Below are positions 17,630 to 27,696 of a stretch of DNA of 64,000 nucleotides, piece by piece; the stretch's first letter is position 1; the number at the start of each line of letters is the position of its first letter. The DNA is from Gammaproteobacteria bacterium. GTDB lineage: Bacteria > Pseudomonadota > Gammaproteobacteria > Xanthomonadales > SZUA-36. The position numbers were made by a program, and so were the translations under genes. The notes below the pieces were generated by a model. That model was not told the DNA's origin. It saw only the letters and a program-made list of their open reading frames with translations, and made no database searches. The stretch covers positions 1 to 64,000 of the forward strand of contig JAJFLB010000063.1 in NCBI GenBank assembly GCA_021772915.1, given 5' to 3'.

Positions 17630-20125
17630 TTAAAAACCGTCGTATGGGTTTTCCTGGGTGCTGGTGGTATCAGACTGGTCAATTGCCGCAACATCTTCCT
17701 TTGCAGGCAGGCTTCCCATCTTGAATACCTCCGTTACGGTGTTGCGGTTTTCAAGTCTGGCCAGCAAGCCTGTATCTACATCGATTCGTGCGTGAGTAAT
17801 ACCCGCAGGAATCTTTGGCGGTTCATCCGGCATGTCCTGTAAAGCGGTACGCATGTAGTTAATCCAGATGGGCAGTGCTGCCTTACCACCCACTTCGTTG
17901 CGACCCAGGGGTTGATGGCTGTCAAAACCTGTCCAGACGGAGGTCACTATTTCACTGTTGTAGCCGGAGAACCAGGCGTCACGCTGCTCATTGGTGGTTC
18001 CGGTCTTGCCTGCCAGGTCGTTACGTCCGAGAGCCATGGCCTTTTTCCCCGTGCCTCGCCGCACAACGTCCATCATCATGGACCGTACCAGGTACGCATT
18101 TTGTGCGGAGATCACTCTGGGTGCGGGTGTTGGAGCTGTCGGGGGGGCGTTTGACTTATGCTCATCCTGCTCGACGATTTCAAAACCTCCTTTTTCTCCT
18201 CCCAACTCCAGCGGCATGAAGCTGGGCTCATCCTTTGCAGGTTGGGCTTCAGGAATCGTCTCCGGGCCGCTTTCAGCGTCGCAGTCAGGACACACTACGG
18301 TGGGGGTGGCAGCGAACAGAACGGTACCCCTGGCGTCTGTAATTCGTGCAATGAAATAGGGGTCGATCAGGTAACCTCCATTAGCAAATACCGCATAGCC
18401 CCGGGCGATGTTGATTGGCTTCAGCGATGCGCTGCCCAATGCCATGGAAAGGTTGTCCGGTAATACGGCCGGGTCAAATCCGAACAAGCTGACGTGTCTG
18501 CGTGCATAAGGAATACCGATGTCCCTCAATAGCCTTATAGATACAAGGTTGCGGGAGTTGACCATGGCTTCGCGTAGTCGTGTAGGCCCAAAATATTGCT
18601 CACTATAGTTTTGTGGCTTCCAGTCTCTTTCAAGTTCTGTGTCGCTGAATGTAATGGGTGCGTCCATGATGATACTGGCAGTCGTTTTGCCTTTTTCCAG
18701 CGCCGCCGAGTAAATAAATGGTTTGAAACCCGACCCGGGTTGGCGCCGGCTCTGGACCACGCGATTGAACTTGCTCCGGGTGTAGTCGTAGCCACCAACC
18801 AGAGCCTTGATACTACCGTCACGGGGGCTCAATGAAATCAGTAGTGCTTCTGTCTGTGGTAGTTGGGTCAGTTGTCTTCGTCCCTCGTCTTGCAGTCGCG
18901 TGCGGATAATATCGCCGGGTTTGAGAACGTCTGAAATGCTTTCAGGGACGGGACCTGTGCGGTTGCGGGTGATGAATTTTCTGGCCCACTTCACGTCGTC
19001 AAGATCAAGCGCAATCGTTTGACCATCGGTTTGATAGACGAGTGCGATATCACCTTCGACCTCGGTTACCAGTCCAGGTGCCGTTCCAGCAACGGGCTTG
19101 TAGGGTCGCAAAATGTCATCCCAACCTGCGGTTGTCGTGTTGTCCATGAGGTCTATGCTTGCCTCTGGTCCTCGGTATCCATGTCGCTGGTCGTACTCTT
19201 CAAGCCCGCCTATTACGGCCTGGTTTGCGCTAACCTGGAGGTCGGCGTTTATGGTTGTGAAAACCTCAAAGCCACCGGTGTAGGCGGCCTCTCCAAATCG
19301 TTGCAACATTTCCCTGCGCACCATTTCGGCAAGATAAGGTGCAGAAATTTCCGTGGTGGCGCCATGATAAAACGCGGTATCGATTTCAGTGATTGCTTGT
19401 TGTAATTCCTGATCACTGATATATCCCAGTTCTTGCATACGACCCAGTATGTAGTTACGGCGGGTCATGGCACGTTTTGGCGAAGTAATGGGATTGATCC
19501 TCGACGGCGCCTTGGGCAGTGCCGCAAGCATTGCACTTTGTGCCAGGCTTAACTGATGCACGGACTTACCGTAATAAACGTCAGCCGCGGCACCGACACC
19601 ATAAGCTCTGTGACCGAGAAGAATTTTGTTTAAATAGAGTTCCAGGATTTCATCCTTGGATAATTCACCCTCAATTTTGAGTGCCAGGAAAATTTCCCTG
19701 GTCTTGCGGGTAAATGTTTTTTCAAGGGTCAGAAAAAAGTTGCGGGCCAATTGTTGGGTGATTGTGCTGCCACCAACGGACTTTTCTCCGGTGGTTGCAA
19801 GGGTCCAAACCGCCCGCGATAAACCTTGGTAATCTACCCCTGGGTGATGATAAAAACGAGCATCCTCACCGGCTATAAAAGCATTTTTGAGATGTTTGGG
19901 CATCTCATCAATGCGTACCGGAATTCGTCGTTTTTCACCGAAAACACTGAATAATTTACCCTCTTGCGTATAAATCCGTAAGGGTACCTGGAGTTGTATG
20001 TCGCGTAGGGTATTAACATCTGGAAGGTCTTTAATAACAATAATATAGGTTAGAATTAGCGTGGTTAAACCCAGTACCAAAGAGGCCACTACAAGGCGGA
20101 AAATTAATCGAAACCCTTTTCTCAC
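17630..20125 (-). CDS. mrcA: Penicillin-binding protein 1A
   Basis: A bifunctional class A PBP that polymerises and cross-links peptidoglycan at the cytoplasmic membrane. The 831 residues start with one membrane anchor (about 9-31). The transglycosylase domain contains Glu87 in GEDARFYHHPGVD and GGSTITQQLARNF. An OB-like insert follows, then the transpeptidase domain with SxxK in QPGSGFKPF, SRN in AMVNSRNLVS, and KTG in AGKTGTTNEQRDAWFSGY. The C-terminus is acidic. It is divergent from pilMNOPQ, a conserved neighbourhood in gammaproteobacteria. Confidence 0.96.
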   Translation of the reverse strand: MRKGFRLIFRLVVASLVLGLTTLILTYIIVIKDLPDVNTLRDIQLQVPLRIYTQEGKLFSVFGEKRRIPVRIDEMPKHLKNAFIAGEDARFYHHPGVDYQGLSRAVWTLATTGEKSVGGSTITQQLARNFFLTLEKTFTRKTREIFLALKIEGELSKDEILELYLNKILLGHRAYGVGAAADVYYGKSVHQLSLAQSAMLAALPKAPSRINPITSPKRAMTRRNYILGRMQELGYISDQELQQAITEIDTAFYHGATTEISAPYLAEMVRREMLQRFGEAAYTGGFEVFTTINADLQVSANQAVIGGLEEYDQRHGYRGPEASIDLMDNTTTAGWDDILRPYKPVAGTAPGLVTEVEGDIALVYQTDGQTIALDLDDVKWARKFITRNRTGPVPESISDVLKPGDIIRTRLQDEGRRQLTQLPQTEALLISLSPRDGSIKALVGGYDYTRSKFNRVVQSRRQPGSGFKPFIYSAALEKGKTTASIIMDAPITFSDTELERDWKPQNYSEQYFGPTRLREAMVNSRNLVSIRLLRDIGIPYARRHVSLFGFDPAVLPDNLSMALGSASLKPINIARGYAVFANGGYLIDPYFIARITDARGTVLFAATPTVVCPDCDAESGPETIPEAQPAKDEPSFMPLELGGEKGGFEIVEQDEHKSNAPPTAPTPAPRVISAQNAYLVRSMMMDVVRRGTGKKAMALGRNDLAGKTGTTNEQRDAWFSGYNSEIVTSVWTGFDSHQPLGRNEVGGKAALPIWINYMRTALQDMPDEPPKIPAGITHARIDVDTGLLARLENRNTVTEVFKMGSLPAKEDVAAIDQSDTTSTQENPYDGF

Positions 20126-20438
20126 AACTTTATCCTGTTATGCTTACGCATAGTAGAGTCAATACTAATGGATAAATCCGTCTCCGGATAGCAGGAGACC
20201 TAACAGAAGATACGCCGTTTCGGACAAGGAAGTAGCCGGTAATGACGATTTTGACCGACCAGTTTATCAGTAGTTCTTACTGCTTAATCAACCAAGTAGA
20301 GACCTTTATGCTTCGGCGACCGGACCCATAAATGGGAACGGGCACGGACGAGGTGTTCCGGTATAGGTCAATTATCTGTTAAAGTAGTTTACTTAAAGTC
20401 CCACTAAACTACTGGTGCAACAAAGGAATAGTAGGTTT
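20126..20438. other. Divergent promoter region between mrcA and pilM
   Basis: About 313 bp hold no gene. The region must carry start signals for mrcA (left) and pilMNOPQ (right). I did not find a convincing sigma-70 or sigma-54 promoter; AAGTA-GTT-TACTT just before pilM (near 20384-20396) is a small inverted repeat of unknown meaning. Confidence 0.5.
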
Positions 20439-21497
20439 TTGAAACTGTTTGGAAAGAAAAAAGAGCCGATTATTGGTCTGGACATTGGTACGACGGGAGT
20501 ACGTCTGTTGCAGCTTTCAAAGCATGCATCCGGGTATCGGATTGACCACTTTGCGATGGAGCCGCTGGGTGAAGGCGTGGTGGTTGATAGCTCTGTACGT
20601 GACGCAGATGCCGTTTCAAATGCTATTTCCAGGATAATCAGGGCTTCGGGAACCAGTGCCAAATCTTGTGCGATAGCGGTTTCGGGCTCAGCCGTTTTCA
20701 CCAAGATCATCAGTTTGCCCTCAAATCTCGCCGAGACAGACATTGAAAGTCAAGTGCAGGTTGAAGCCAATCAGTACGTTCCCTACCCACTTGATGAGGT
20801 CAGCCTGGATTTTGAAGTGCTGGGTCCGTCACCTCGCAATGCCGATTTTGTGGATATTCTACTGGCAGCCAGCAAGAGCGAGAATGTAGAGAACCGTCAG
20901 GACGCTATTGATTCAGCGGACTTACAAGCAAAAGTTGTTGATATCGAAGCCTTCGCAATAGCAAATGCCTTTGAGTTGATACGAAAACGTGATGGTGTAA
21001 ATCGTAGCGAAGCCGTTGCGTTTTTTGATATTGGCTACGACCTTTCGACTTTGCTGGTGATCAAAAACGGTCACGTTATATATACCCGAGATCATCCGTT
21101 CGGCGGTCATCAGCTGTTGGAGGAAAACCAGCGCCGCTATGATATGACTCTGAAGCAGGCCGGTTTTTTTGAGCGTAATGAAGATGCGCCGGATGACTTT
21201 GAAGAAGAGGTGTTGGAACCATTCCAGTTAAACATCGTTCACCAGATTAGCCGTTCCCTGCAGTTTTACGCTTCCAGTAGTGAATATTCGAACATTGGAA
21301 CAATTTACCTGTCTGGCGGGGTCGCCGTCATGAAAAGCCTGGCGCAAATGGTGCAACAGGAACTCGGAATGACAACGCGGATTGCCGATCCGATTACTGG
21401 AATGGATATTGTAGAAAATGTGTCGGTGATGACGCTTAAACGCAACGCTAACAACCTGATGATCGCCACGGGGTTGGCTTTAAGAGGGTTTGACTGA
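20439..21497 (+). CDS. pilM: Type IV pilus assembly ATPase-like protein PilM
   Basis: PilM is an actin-like cytoplasmic protein that binds the N-terminus of PilN and anchors the alignment subcomplex of type IV pili. The TTG at 20439 begins LKLFGKKKEPIIGLDIGTTG, matching the family start; a GTG at 20415 is an in-frame alternative eight codons upstream, so the exact start is open. The FtsA-like ATP-binding phosphate loops are visible (GLDIGTTGVRLLQLS; AFFDIGYDLSTLLVI; LSGGVAVMKSLAQM). It is the first gene of pilMNOPQ and overlaps pilN by one base. Confidence 0.94.
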   Translation: MKLFGKKKEPIIGLDIGTTGVRLLQLSKHASGYRIDHFAMEPLGEGVVVDSSVRDADAVSNAISRIIRASGTSAKSCAIAVSGSAVFTKIISLPSNLAETDIESQVQVEANQYVPYPLDEVSLDFEVLGPSPRNADFVDILLAASKSENVENRQDAIDSADLQAKVVDIEAFAIANAFELIRKRDGVNRSEAVAFFDIGYDLSTLLVIKNGHVIYTRDHPFGGHQLLEENQRRYDMTLKQAGFFERNEDAPDDFEEEVLEPFQLNIVHQISRSLQFYASSSEYSNIGTIYLSGGVAVMKSLAQMVQQELGMTTRIADPITGMDIVENVSVMTLKRNANNLMIATGLALRGFD

Positions 21498-22102
21498 TGC
21501 CCAGAATTAACCTACTTCCGTGGCGGGAGGAACTGCGCAGGGAGCGGCAGCGCGAGTTCCTGGGGTCGTTGGTAATGACCGGTGTGCTGGGCGTTGTACT
21601 GGTGTTCTTGCTTGGTCTTGTCTATGGACAGAGGATCCAGTACCAGCAGGACAGGAATGACCTGATTAGTTCTGAAATCCGGAAAGTGCAACTGCGAATC
21701 GGGCACATCGATGAATTGGAGCGGGTCCGGAGTCGGTTGATATCGCGTAAGCAGATCATCGAGCAACTCCAGGCCAGCCGTTCCATGACGGTTGAGCTGT
21801 TAGATAAACTGGCCAGAACTATCCCCGTTGGCGTAACCCTCGGTGGTGTCGCGCAGTTGGGGTCGAACCTTTCACTTGACGGTACCAGTCAGTCCAACGC
21901 AAGGGTATCGGCGTATTTGCGTGCCCTGGAAAAAAGTGATCTGTTTCTGGAACCAGAGCTCAATTATGTTCGCAGCGCAGACAACGCCTCAGTCACAAAT
22001 GAGCCGTACGAATTTAGTATTGGGGTGAGCTTGCGCCCACCCAGAACAGCCGCTGAAGAACTGGACCTTTATGATCTGGAGAGTCAGGAGGCCGAGCAAT
22101 GA
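21497..22102 (+). CDS. pilN: Type IV pilus inner-membrane protein PilN
   Basis: PilN forms with PilO the periplasmic part of the alignment complex. The 201 residues start with the PilM-binding motif MPRINLLPWREELRRERQRE, then one membrane helix (about 25-46, LVMTGVLGVVLVFLLGLVYG), a coiled coil (about 50-100) and a small ferredoxin-like periplasmic domain. It overlaps pilM by 1 bp and pilO by 4 bp, implying coupled translation. Confidence 0.95.
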   Translation: MPRINLLPWREELRRERQREFLGSLVMTGVLGVVLVFLLGLVYGQRIQYQQDRNDLISSEIRKVQLRIGHIDELERVRSRLISRKQIIEQLQASRSMTVELLDKLARTIPVGVTLGGVAQLGSNLSLDGTSQSNARVSAYLRALEKSDLFLEPELNYVRSADNASVTNEPYEFSIGVSLRPPRTAAEELDLYDLESQEAEQ

Positions 22103-22743
22103 CATTCGACGATTTCAGAGACGCCGATTTCTCGGATATTGGTAGTGCAACTGCCGCGGTACGTTATGTGTTGCTTCTTGTTGCACTGATCCTGGTTCTG
22201 TTGGCAGGCTACTTCCTGTTTATTAGTGCCAAGTCAGATGAATTAACGCAGGCGCGCTTGCGGGAATTGACCTTGATGACGGATTTTGAAACCAAGCAGG
22301 CAAAGTCCGCGAATCTTGAGGCCTACCAGGGGCAAATGGAGGAAATGCAGAGTCTGTTGCAAACCATGTTCAGGCAATTGCCGGGCCGGACGGAAATGGA
22401 CAAGTTGCTTGTGGATGTTTCGCAGACGGCTCTTGCATCGGGTATTGAAGTGCAGTTGTTCGAACCGCTGCCAGAAGCATTCCAGGGTTTCTATGCGGAG
22501 CGGCCCATCAATATTCGGATGATTGGAAATTACCATCAGTTCGGACAGTTTGTGAGTGGCGTGGCGTCGTTGCCGAGAGTTGTAATTTTGACAATGCATG
22601 ATATTTCTCTGCGCCGCGCAACGGTAGCCCGGGACAGTCCTGGAGATACAGGGGATCGGTTGATACTTGAAGGAGCAGTGAAGACTTATCGTTATGTAGA
22701 TGAGGACGAGGCTGCTCAGCAGGCAGCGGGGCAGGGTCCATGA
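22099..22743 (+). CDS. pilO: Type IV pilus inner-membrane protein PilO
   Basis: Partner of PilN in the alignment complex linking the inner-membrane motor to the secretin. The 214 residues contain one membrane segment (about 23-42, YVLLLVALILVLLAGYFLFI), a coiled coil (about 50-90, with ARLRELTLMTDFETKQAKSA) and a periplasmic domain. The fold is held by the RQLPGRTEMDKLLVDVSQTA region, typical of PilO. Overlaps with pilN (4 bp) and pilP (4 bp) tie it to the operon. Confidence 0.95.
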   Translation: MTFDDFRDADFSDIGSATAAVRYVLLLVALILVLLAGYFLFISAKSDELTQARLRELTLMTDFETKQAKSANLEAYQGQMEEMQSLLQTMFRQLPGRTEMDKLLVDVSQTALASGIEVQLFEPLPEAFQGFYAERPINIRMIGNYHQFGQFVSGVASLPRVVILTMHDISLRRATVARDSPGDTGDRLILEGAVKTYRYVDEDEAAQQAAGQGP

Positions 22744-23279
22744 AACAATTTGGACAACAGTTGGGTCGTATTGCCGTAGCACTGCTGGTGGTACTGTTGT
22801 TGACGGCTTGCAGCGAGAACACGAGTGACCTGGTAAGGCATATTGATGCGGTCAAATCCAGACCGGTTGACCCGATAGATCCAATTCCTCCGGTAAAAAC
22901 ATATACACCCTATGCGTATGAGGGGTTGATCGGACGTGATCCGTTCCGCCAGTCGTTTGGTGAAGGTAGTGACGATGAGCGATCCTCCAGGGGCACTGGT
23001 CCACAGCCTGATTTTATCCGAGCCAAACAGTACCTGGAGCGCTATGAGCTCGATACGCTTTCAATGGTAGGGACTTTAAGTAAAGGTGACTCAAGCTGGA
23101 GTTTGATCTCCGACCCGCAGGCGGTAGTTCATCGCGTTCCGGCTGGAAATTATTTGGGTAAGAACCATGGGAAAGTGGTCAGCATAAGCGACACAGAGAC
23201 CGGCTTAAATGAATTGATATCAGATGGGGCAGGGGGTTGGTTGGTAAGGCCGACAACCATCGCTTTAAAGGAAAGATAG
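22740..23279 (+). CDS. pilP: Type IV pilus lipoprotein PilP
   Basis: PilP is an inner-membrane lipoprotein connecting PilN/O to PilQ. The signal peptide ends with the lipobox LLTAC (Cys at about 24), followed by an unstructured, proline-rich linker (PVDPIDPIPPVKTYTPYAYE). The beta-domain comes last (YELDTLSMVGTLSKGDSSWS, VHRVPAGNYLGKNHGKVV). The 179 residues are normal. It overlaps pilO by 4 bp and precedes pilQ. Confidence 0.95.
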   Translation: MKQFGQQLGRIAVALLVVLLLTACSENTSDLVRHIDAVKSRPVDPIDPIPPVKTYTPYAYEGLIGRDPFRQSFGEGSDDERSSRGTGPQPDFIRAKQYLERYELDTLSMVGTLSKGDSSWSLISDPQAVVHRVPAGNYLGKNHGKVVSISDTETGLNELISDGAGGWLVRPTTIALKER

Positions 23280-23318
23280 GCGTTGCACTTGGAAAAGAGC
23301 AATCGGGAGCGAGCCGAC

Positions 23319-25499
23319 ATGAACAGTAAGGAAAATTTTAAAGTGAGTCGAATACTTGCCTGCGGGCCGGGGCGGTTTATGGAAAGCAAGAAAACTGGAT
23401 TTCTCTTAGTCCTTGGGCTGGCATTGATCGCGTTACCGGCATTGGCGGCGTTGGCGGCAAGTAACCTTGTCGCAGTGGATGTCAGTAGTAATGGTGCCGG
23501 CGACGTCGTGCTCACTTTGTCGACTTCAGGTGATGAACCTGAAGTGAGTGTGTTTGTGACGGAAAGTCCGGCACGGATTGTCCTGGATTTGGCGGATACC
23601 GATAGCCAGGTTGACAAGGGTCCAGTCTCAGTGGGTGTGGGTGCGGTGCAGAAATTTACAACGCTGTCCGCTGGAGGAAGAACCCGCTTGATGGTGGACC
23701 TTTCGAGTCCCGCTAGTTATGACTACCAGTCCGGGAATGGCCAGGTCTTTTTAACGATTGTCAGTGACCGCATTGGTGCCGCACCGGCCGCGTACACAAG
23801 CAGTGCCAAGTTTGTGGTGAACAAGGTGGATTTTCGTCGTGGTGACAATGGTCAAAGCCGGGTTATCGTGGGTCTTGACAGAACCGGCTCAAATCTTTCG
23901 GTCAGCACACGCACGGGTGGTTTGTCAGTTGATATATTTGATACGAACCTGCCGGTTGACTTGAACCAACGACTTGATGTGATCGATTTTGCCACGCCGG
24001 TGCAGACCATTGACGCCGGCAAGAAGGGCAGTGGTGTACGTCTCGAGTTAGAAATAGCGGGTTTGTATGAGCATATGGCCTACCAGTCTGGAGATGACTG
24101 GGTTATTGAAGTCACCAAGCCTGCCCGTTCCGAACTGGCTGGCGACGCTGAAGTGGTTGAGTTTTTTCAGGATAAGGACTACACCGGCAGCAGAGTAACC
24201 TTCAACTTTCAGGACATTCCGGTGCGGTCCGTATTGCAATTGATTGCCGACGTATCGGATCTGAACATTGTGGTTGCTGACAATGTAGTCGGCAATTTGA
24301 CGCTGAGATTGACCAACGTCCCCTGGGACCAGGCGCTGGATATCGTTCTGGATGCCCGCAATCTGGATATGCGTGAAAACGGTAATGTGATGTGGATTGC
24401 ACCGACCGCGGACATTGCAGCACGTGAACAACAATTGTTGCAGGCTCTACAAGACCGTAAGGAACTGGAGCCACTACAGACGGCCTTGCTGAGTGTCAGT
24501 TATGCTTCCGCAGAGAATTTAAAAGCCCTGATCGACGAAGGGTCTGAGGCCGCCGATGGATACTCCGGACTGTTATCCGAGCGCGGATCTGTGGCGATAG
24601 ACTTCAGGACCAACACGCTCATGGTCACAGATACACCGGACAGGATTGAGGCTATCCAAAAGCTGGTGCAGCAGCTTGACCGGCCCGTCAGACAGGTTCA
24701 AATCGAGTCACGCATCGTGATCGCAAACAGCGATTTTAGCCATGAGTTGGGTGTTCGTTTTGGAGTTACGACTGTAAACAGGGGCAACAATATCCTCGGC
24801 ATCTCCGGTACTGGTCTGGCTGCCGGTGAAACCAGACTTAATGAATCAGTTGTAAGTATTGACCCCAATACAAACACTGCGATACCGCTCCTGTCAGATC
24901 GATACAACGTCAATTTACCCGCAACCAACCCCAGTGCCGGTGGCCTCGGTCTGTCATTCCTTTCAGGAAATGTGCTGCTGGACCTTGAGCTGTCTGCCCT
25001 GGAGGCAGAGGGTGAGGGTGAAGTCATATCTACGCCACGGGTGGTGACCGCCAACAAGTCCGAGGCCTTTATCCAGCAGGGTGTGGAAATACCCTTTGAG
25101 CAGGCAGCGTCCTCGGGCGCGACGGCCGTACAGTTCAAAGAAGCCGTACTCGAATTGCGAGTGACTCCGCTGATTACGCCGGATAATCGTGTGCAACTTG
25201 AACTCGGAATCAAGCAGGATACCGTTGGTGTAATTTTTCAGACCGGGCGTGGTGGATCAGTTCCTTCAATTGATACGCGTCAACTCGCCACTTCCGTGCT
25301 GGTGAGGAACGGTGAAACGGTGGTCCTGGGGGGGATTTTTCAGGATGACCGTAAAACCCAGGAGGACAGGATTCCTTACCTGAGCAGTATTCCCGGTGTT
25401 GGCAACCTGTTCCGGCGACGTTCCAATGAAGCCAAAAAGCGTGAATTGCTGATTTTCGTAACGCCAACTATCGTGGAAGAGCGCCCGGTGGTTAATTGA
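23319..25499 (+). CDS. pilQ: Type IV pilus secretin PilQ
   Basis: PilQ forms the outer-membrane gate for the pilus fibre. I place the start at the ATG 23319, nine bases after GGGAG; a TTG at 23283 is possible. A signal sequence lies at about 28-48 (FLLVLGLALIALPALAALAA). Two AMIN domains that bind peptidoglycan follow, then N0 (about 280-350, YTGSRVTFNFQDIPVRSVLQ), an N1/KH domain and the secretin core with VATANKS-like TPRVVTANKSEAFIQQGVEI and the C-terminal block LVRNGETVVLGGIFQDDRKT. The pilus genes suggest twitching or DNA uptake. The usual aroKB genes do not follow. Confidence 0.96.
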   Translation: MNSKENFKVSRILACGPGRFMESKKTGFLLVLGLALIALPALAALAASNLVAVDVSSNGAGDVVLTLSTSGDEPEVSVFVTESPARIVLDLADTDSQVDKGPVSVGVGAVQKFTTLSAGGRTRLMVDLSSPASYDYQSGNGQVFLTIVSDRIGAAPAAYTSSAKFVVNKVDFRRGDNGQSRVIVGLDRTGSNLSVSTRTGGLSVDIFDTNLPVDLNQRLDVIDFATPVQTIDAGKKGSGVRLELEIAGLYEHMAYQSGDDWVIEVTKPARSELAGDAEVVEFFQDKDYTGSRVTFNFQDIPVRSVLQLIADVSDLNIVVADNVVGNLTLRLTNVPWDQALDIVLDARNLDMRENGNVMWIAPTADIAAREQQLLQALQDRKELEPLQTALLSVSYASAENLKALIDEGSEAADGYSGLLSERGSVAIDFRTNTLMVTDTPDRIEAIQKLVQQLDRPVRQVQIESRIVIANSDFSHELGVRFGVTTVNRGNNILGISGTGLAAGETRLNESVVSIDPNTNTAIPLLSDRYNVNLPATNPSAGGLGLSFLSGNVLLDLELSALEAEGEGEVISTPRVVTANKSEAFIQQGVEIPFEQAASSGATAVQFKEAVLELRVTPLITPDNRVQLELGIKQDTVGVIFQTGRGGSVPSIDTRQLATSVLVRNGETVVLGGIFQDDRKTQEDRIPYLSSIPGVGNLFRRRSNEAKKRELLIFVTPTIVEERPVVN

Positions 25500-25538
25500 C
25501 AAAAGTATCTGTAAGCCCGGCGGAAAGGCTGGGTTGTG

Positions 25539-26336
25539 ATGCACCACACTAGTTTCTCATTCCAGCCAGGCAGCACACCCCTGTTGGTCAGTATCCCGCA
25601 CGCCGGCACCGTCGTGCCGCCCACGATCAAAAGTTGCCTGACCACTTCCGCACATGGGCTGCCTGACACCGACTGGTTCGTAGACCAACTCTATCGATGG
25701 GTAACCGAAGCGGGTGCCGGGTTATTGGTGGCGGTTAATTCCCGTTATGTCATCGACCTGAATCGTCCACCGGATGACGCCGCTTTGTATACTGGTGGGG
25801 GTACGGGGCTGGTTCCACACCAGTCATTTGATGGCACATCGCTGTATCTTGAGGGATTGCAACCGGACGAAGAGGAAACCGGAAATCGTCGAAAACAGTT
25901 CTGGCAGCCCTATCATGAACAATTGGACGTTGAACTGAATAGCCTGAGGCAACGCTTTGGGCATGCCATTTTGCTGGACGCACATTCCATTCGTGACGAG
26001 GTGCCGTTGTTGTTTACAGGCAGGTTGCCTGATCTGAATCTCGGTTGTTACAAGGGTGCAAGTGCGGACCCTGACTTGATATCAACGTGTGTCACGGCAC
26101 TGGGCTGCGACCCCGGTTACTCGCTGGTAGTTGATGGGCGGTTTCAGGGCGGCTACATTACTAGAAACTATGGTCAGCCACAAAATGGTGTGCATGCTCT
26201 GCAACTGGAAATGGTTCAATCCGTTTACATGAATGAACAACCGCCCCTCTATGACCCCGAGCGCGCCGCGGGAATATTGCCGGTGCTCAGGCGTTTGATC
26301 GATGCGCTGATTCAGTGGGCACCCGGGCATGCGTAG
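25539..26336 (+). CDS. hutG: N-formylglutamate deformylase
   Basis: Hydrolyses N-formylglutamate to glutamate and formate, the last step of one histidine breakdown route. The ATG at 25539 is used (a GTG precedes it directly). Family blocks in the 265 residues are PLLVSIPHAGTVVPP, TDWFVDQLYRW, SRYVIDLNRPPDD, ILLDAHSIRDEVPLLFTGRLPDL-like segments with metal-binding His residues, and GGYITRNYG. It overlaps hutF by 8 bp; the HutF/HutG pair defines the two-step branch via formylglutamate. hutH, hutU and hutI are not in the window. Confidence 0.93.
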   Translation: MHHTSFSFQPGSTPLLVSIPHAGTVVPPTIKSCLTTSAHGLPDTDWFVDQLYRWVTEAGAGLLVAVNSRYVIDLNRPPDDAALYTGGGTGLVPHQSFDGTSLYLEGLQPDEEETGNRRKQFWQPYHEQLDVELNSLRQRFGHAILLDAHSIRDEVPLLFTGRLPDLNLGCYKGASADPDLISTCVTALGCDPGYSLVVDGRFQGGYITRNYGQPQNGVHALQLEMVQSVYMNEQPPLYDPERAAGILPVLRRLIDALIQWAPGHA

Positions 26337-27696
26337 GATTTACTGCAAGAAGCTACTGCAGGGAAACTTATGGCGAGATGATGTTGTATTGAGCCTGACA
26401 CAGCAAGGATTGATCAGGCAGGTTGAAAAGGGCTCGGCACAGGATGCTGATGAATGTATTTACGGGACCACCGTGCCGGGTATGCCAAACGTTCACAGTC
26501 ATGCTTTTCAACGGGTGCTGGTGGGTGGCACCGGGCTACGGGGAAACGATCAGAGTAGTTTCTGGAGTTGGCGCGACGCCATGTATCGGTGCGCCAACAG
26601 GATTTCACCAGAGCAGTATTCTGTTATCGCGAGTTGGGTATTCATTCAGATGCTAAAGGCTGGATTCACGAGTTGTGCGGAGTTTCACTATATCCATCAT
26701 CAACCTGATGGCAAGCCTTATACCAACCCCGCTGAAATGTCCGAACAATTGATGGCGGCCTCTGCTCTTGGTGGCATTGCCTTGACATTGTTACCGGTTT
26801 TCTACCATACAGCAGATTTTGGCAAAGTCGGCGCAGACCCCGCACAAAGAAGATTTGCCAACACGGCACAGCAATATTTGCAGATACTGGATGCCTGCCA
26901 GGCCGTGATGTCCGATCAGACGTTATTGCGTCTGGGACTAGCACCGCATTCACTGCGCGCAGTTCCTGGCCAACTACTTGGCGAGGTACTGCGAGCGTGG
27001 CCAGACAAGCAATGTCCCGTGCATATCCATATCGCTGAGCAAAGGGCGGAAATTGAAGGCTGCATTGCAAGTCTTGGTGCACGACCGCTTGAGTGGTTGC
27101 TAAGGCATTTTTCCGTTGATCAGCATTGGTGTCTGGTACACGCCACACATTTGTCAGAAAGTGAGTTGCAGGAGGCGGCGGCCAGCCAGGCCGTGGCCGG
27201 TTTGTGTCCGACTACCGAGGCGGACCTGGGTGACGGCGTATTTGAGACCGCCGCCTGGTTGAAAGCTGGAGGGCAATTTGCGATAGGCTCCGACAGTAAT
27301 GTAAGGATATCGGTTGCAGAGGAATTACGCCTGCTTGAGTACAACGCCCGGCTTGGAAGCGGCCAGCGCAATGTGCTGACTGCTGCCGGGCAGACCTGCG
27401 GCAGGTTTTTGTACCAGCGTGCCGCAAAGGGTGGTGGTAGCGCTCTAGGCCAAGCTGTCGGCTCTATTGACGTCGGTTACCGCGCCGATTTGCTGGAGCT
27501 TGACACCCAACATGAGTTGCTACTGGCGCGTGAACCCGATTCAGTACTGGATAGCTGGATTTTTGGCGGTGATAAGACCATGATTAACTCCGTCTGGGTC
27601 GCGGGCCGGCGTGTGATAGATCGTGGTCATCACATGCTTGAGGAAAAGCAGAGAAAGCTGTTTGCTAACGTTATGGCGGAATTGTACTCAGCGTGA
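26329..27696 (+). CDS. hutF: Formimidoylglutamate deiminase
   Basis: Converts N-formimidoyl-L-glutamate to N-formyl-L-glutamate with release of ammonia, supplying HutG. It is an amidohydrolase of 455 residues. Metal-binding HSHAFQRV follows GTTVPGMPNVHSHAFQRVL-type sequence near residue 55. VHIHIAEQRAEIEGC, HATHLSESEL and the late GSDSNVRISVAEELRLLEYN carry the remaining catalytic His and Asp residues. The N- and C-terminal ends form the usual composite beta-sandwich. Overlaps of 8 bp (hutG) and 4 bp (next gene) indicate one transcript. Confidence 0.94.
   Translation: MRRIYCKKLLQGNLWRDDVVLSLTQQGLIRQVEKGSAQDADECIYGTTVPGMPNVHSHAFQRVLVGGTGLRGNDQSSFWSWRDAMYRCANRISPEQYSVIASWVFIQMLKAGFTSCAEFHYIHHQPDGKPYTNPAEMSEQLMAASALGGIALTLLPVFYHTADFGKVGADPAQRRFANTAQQYLQILDACQAVMSDQTLLRLGLAPHSLRAVPGQLLGEVLRAWPDKQCPVHIHIAEQRAEIEGCIASLGARPLEWLLRHFSVDQHWCLVHATHLSESELQEAAASQAVAGLCPTTEADLGDGVFETAAWLKAGGQFAIGSDSNVRISVAEELRLLEYNARLGSGQRNVLTAAGQTCGRFLYQRAAKGGGSALGQAVGSIDVGYRADLLELDTQHELLLAREPDSVLDSWIFGGDKTMINSVWVAGRRVIDRGHHMLEEKQRKLFANVMAELYSA

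Noticed and set aside
25500-25535. Terminator after pilQ
   Set aside because: Only short, interrupted pairing (AGCCC/GGGTT) without a T-run; not supported.
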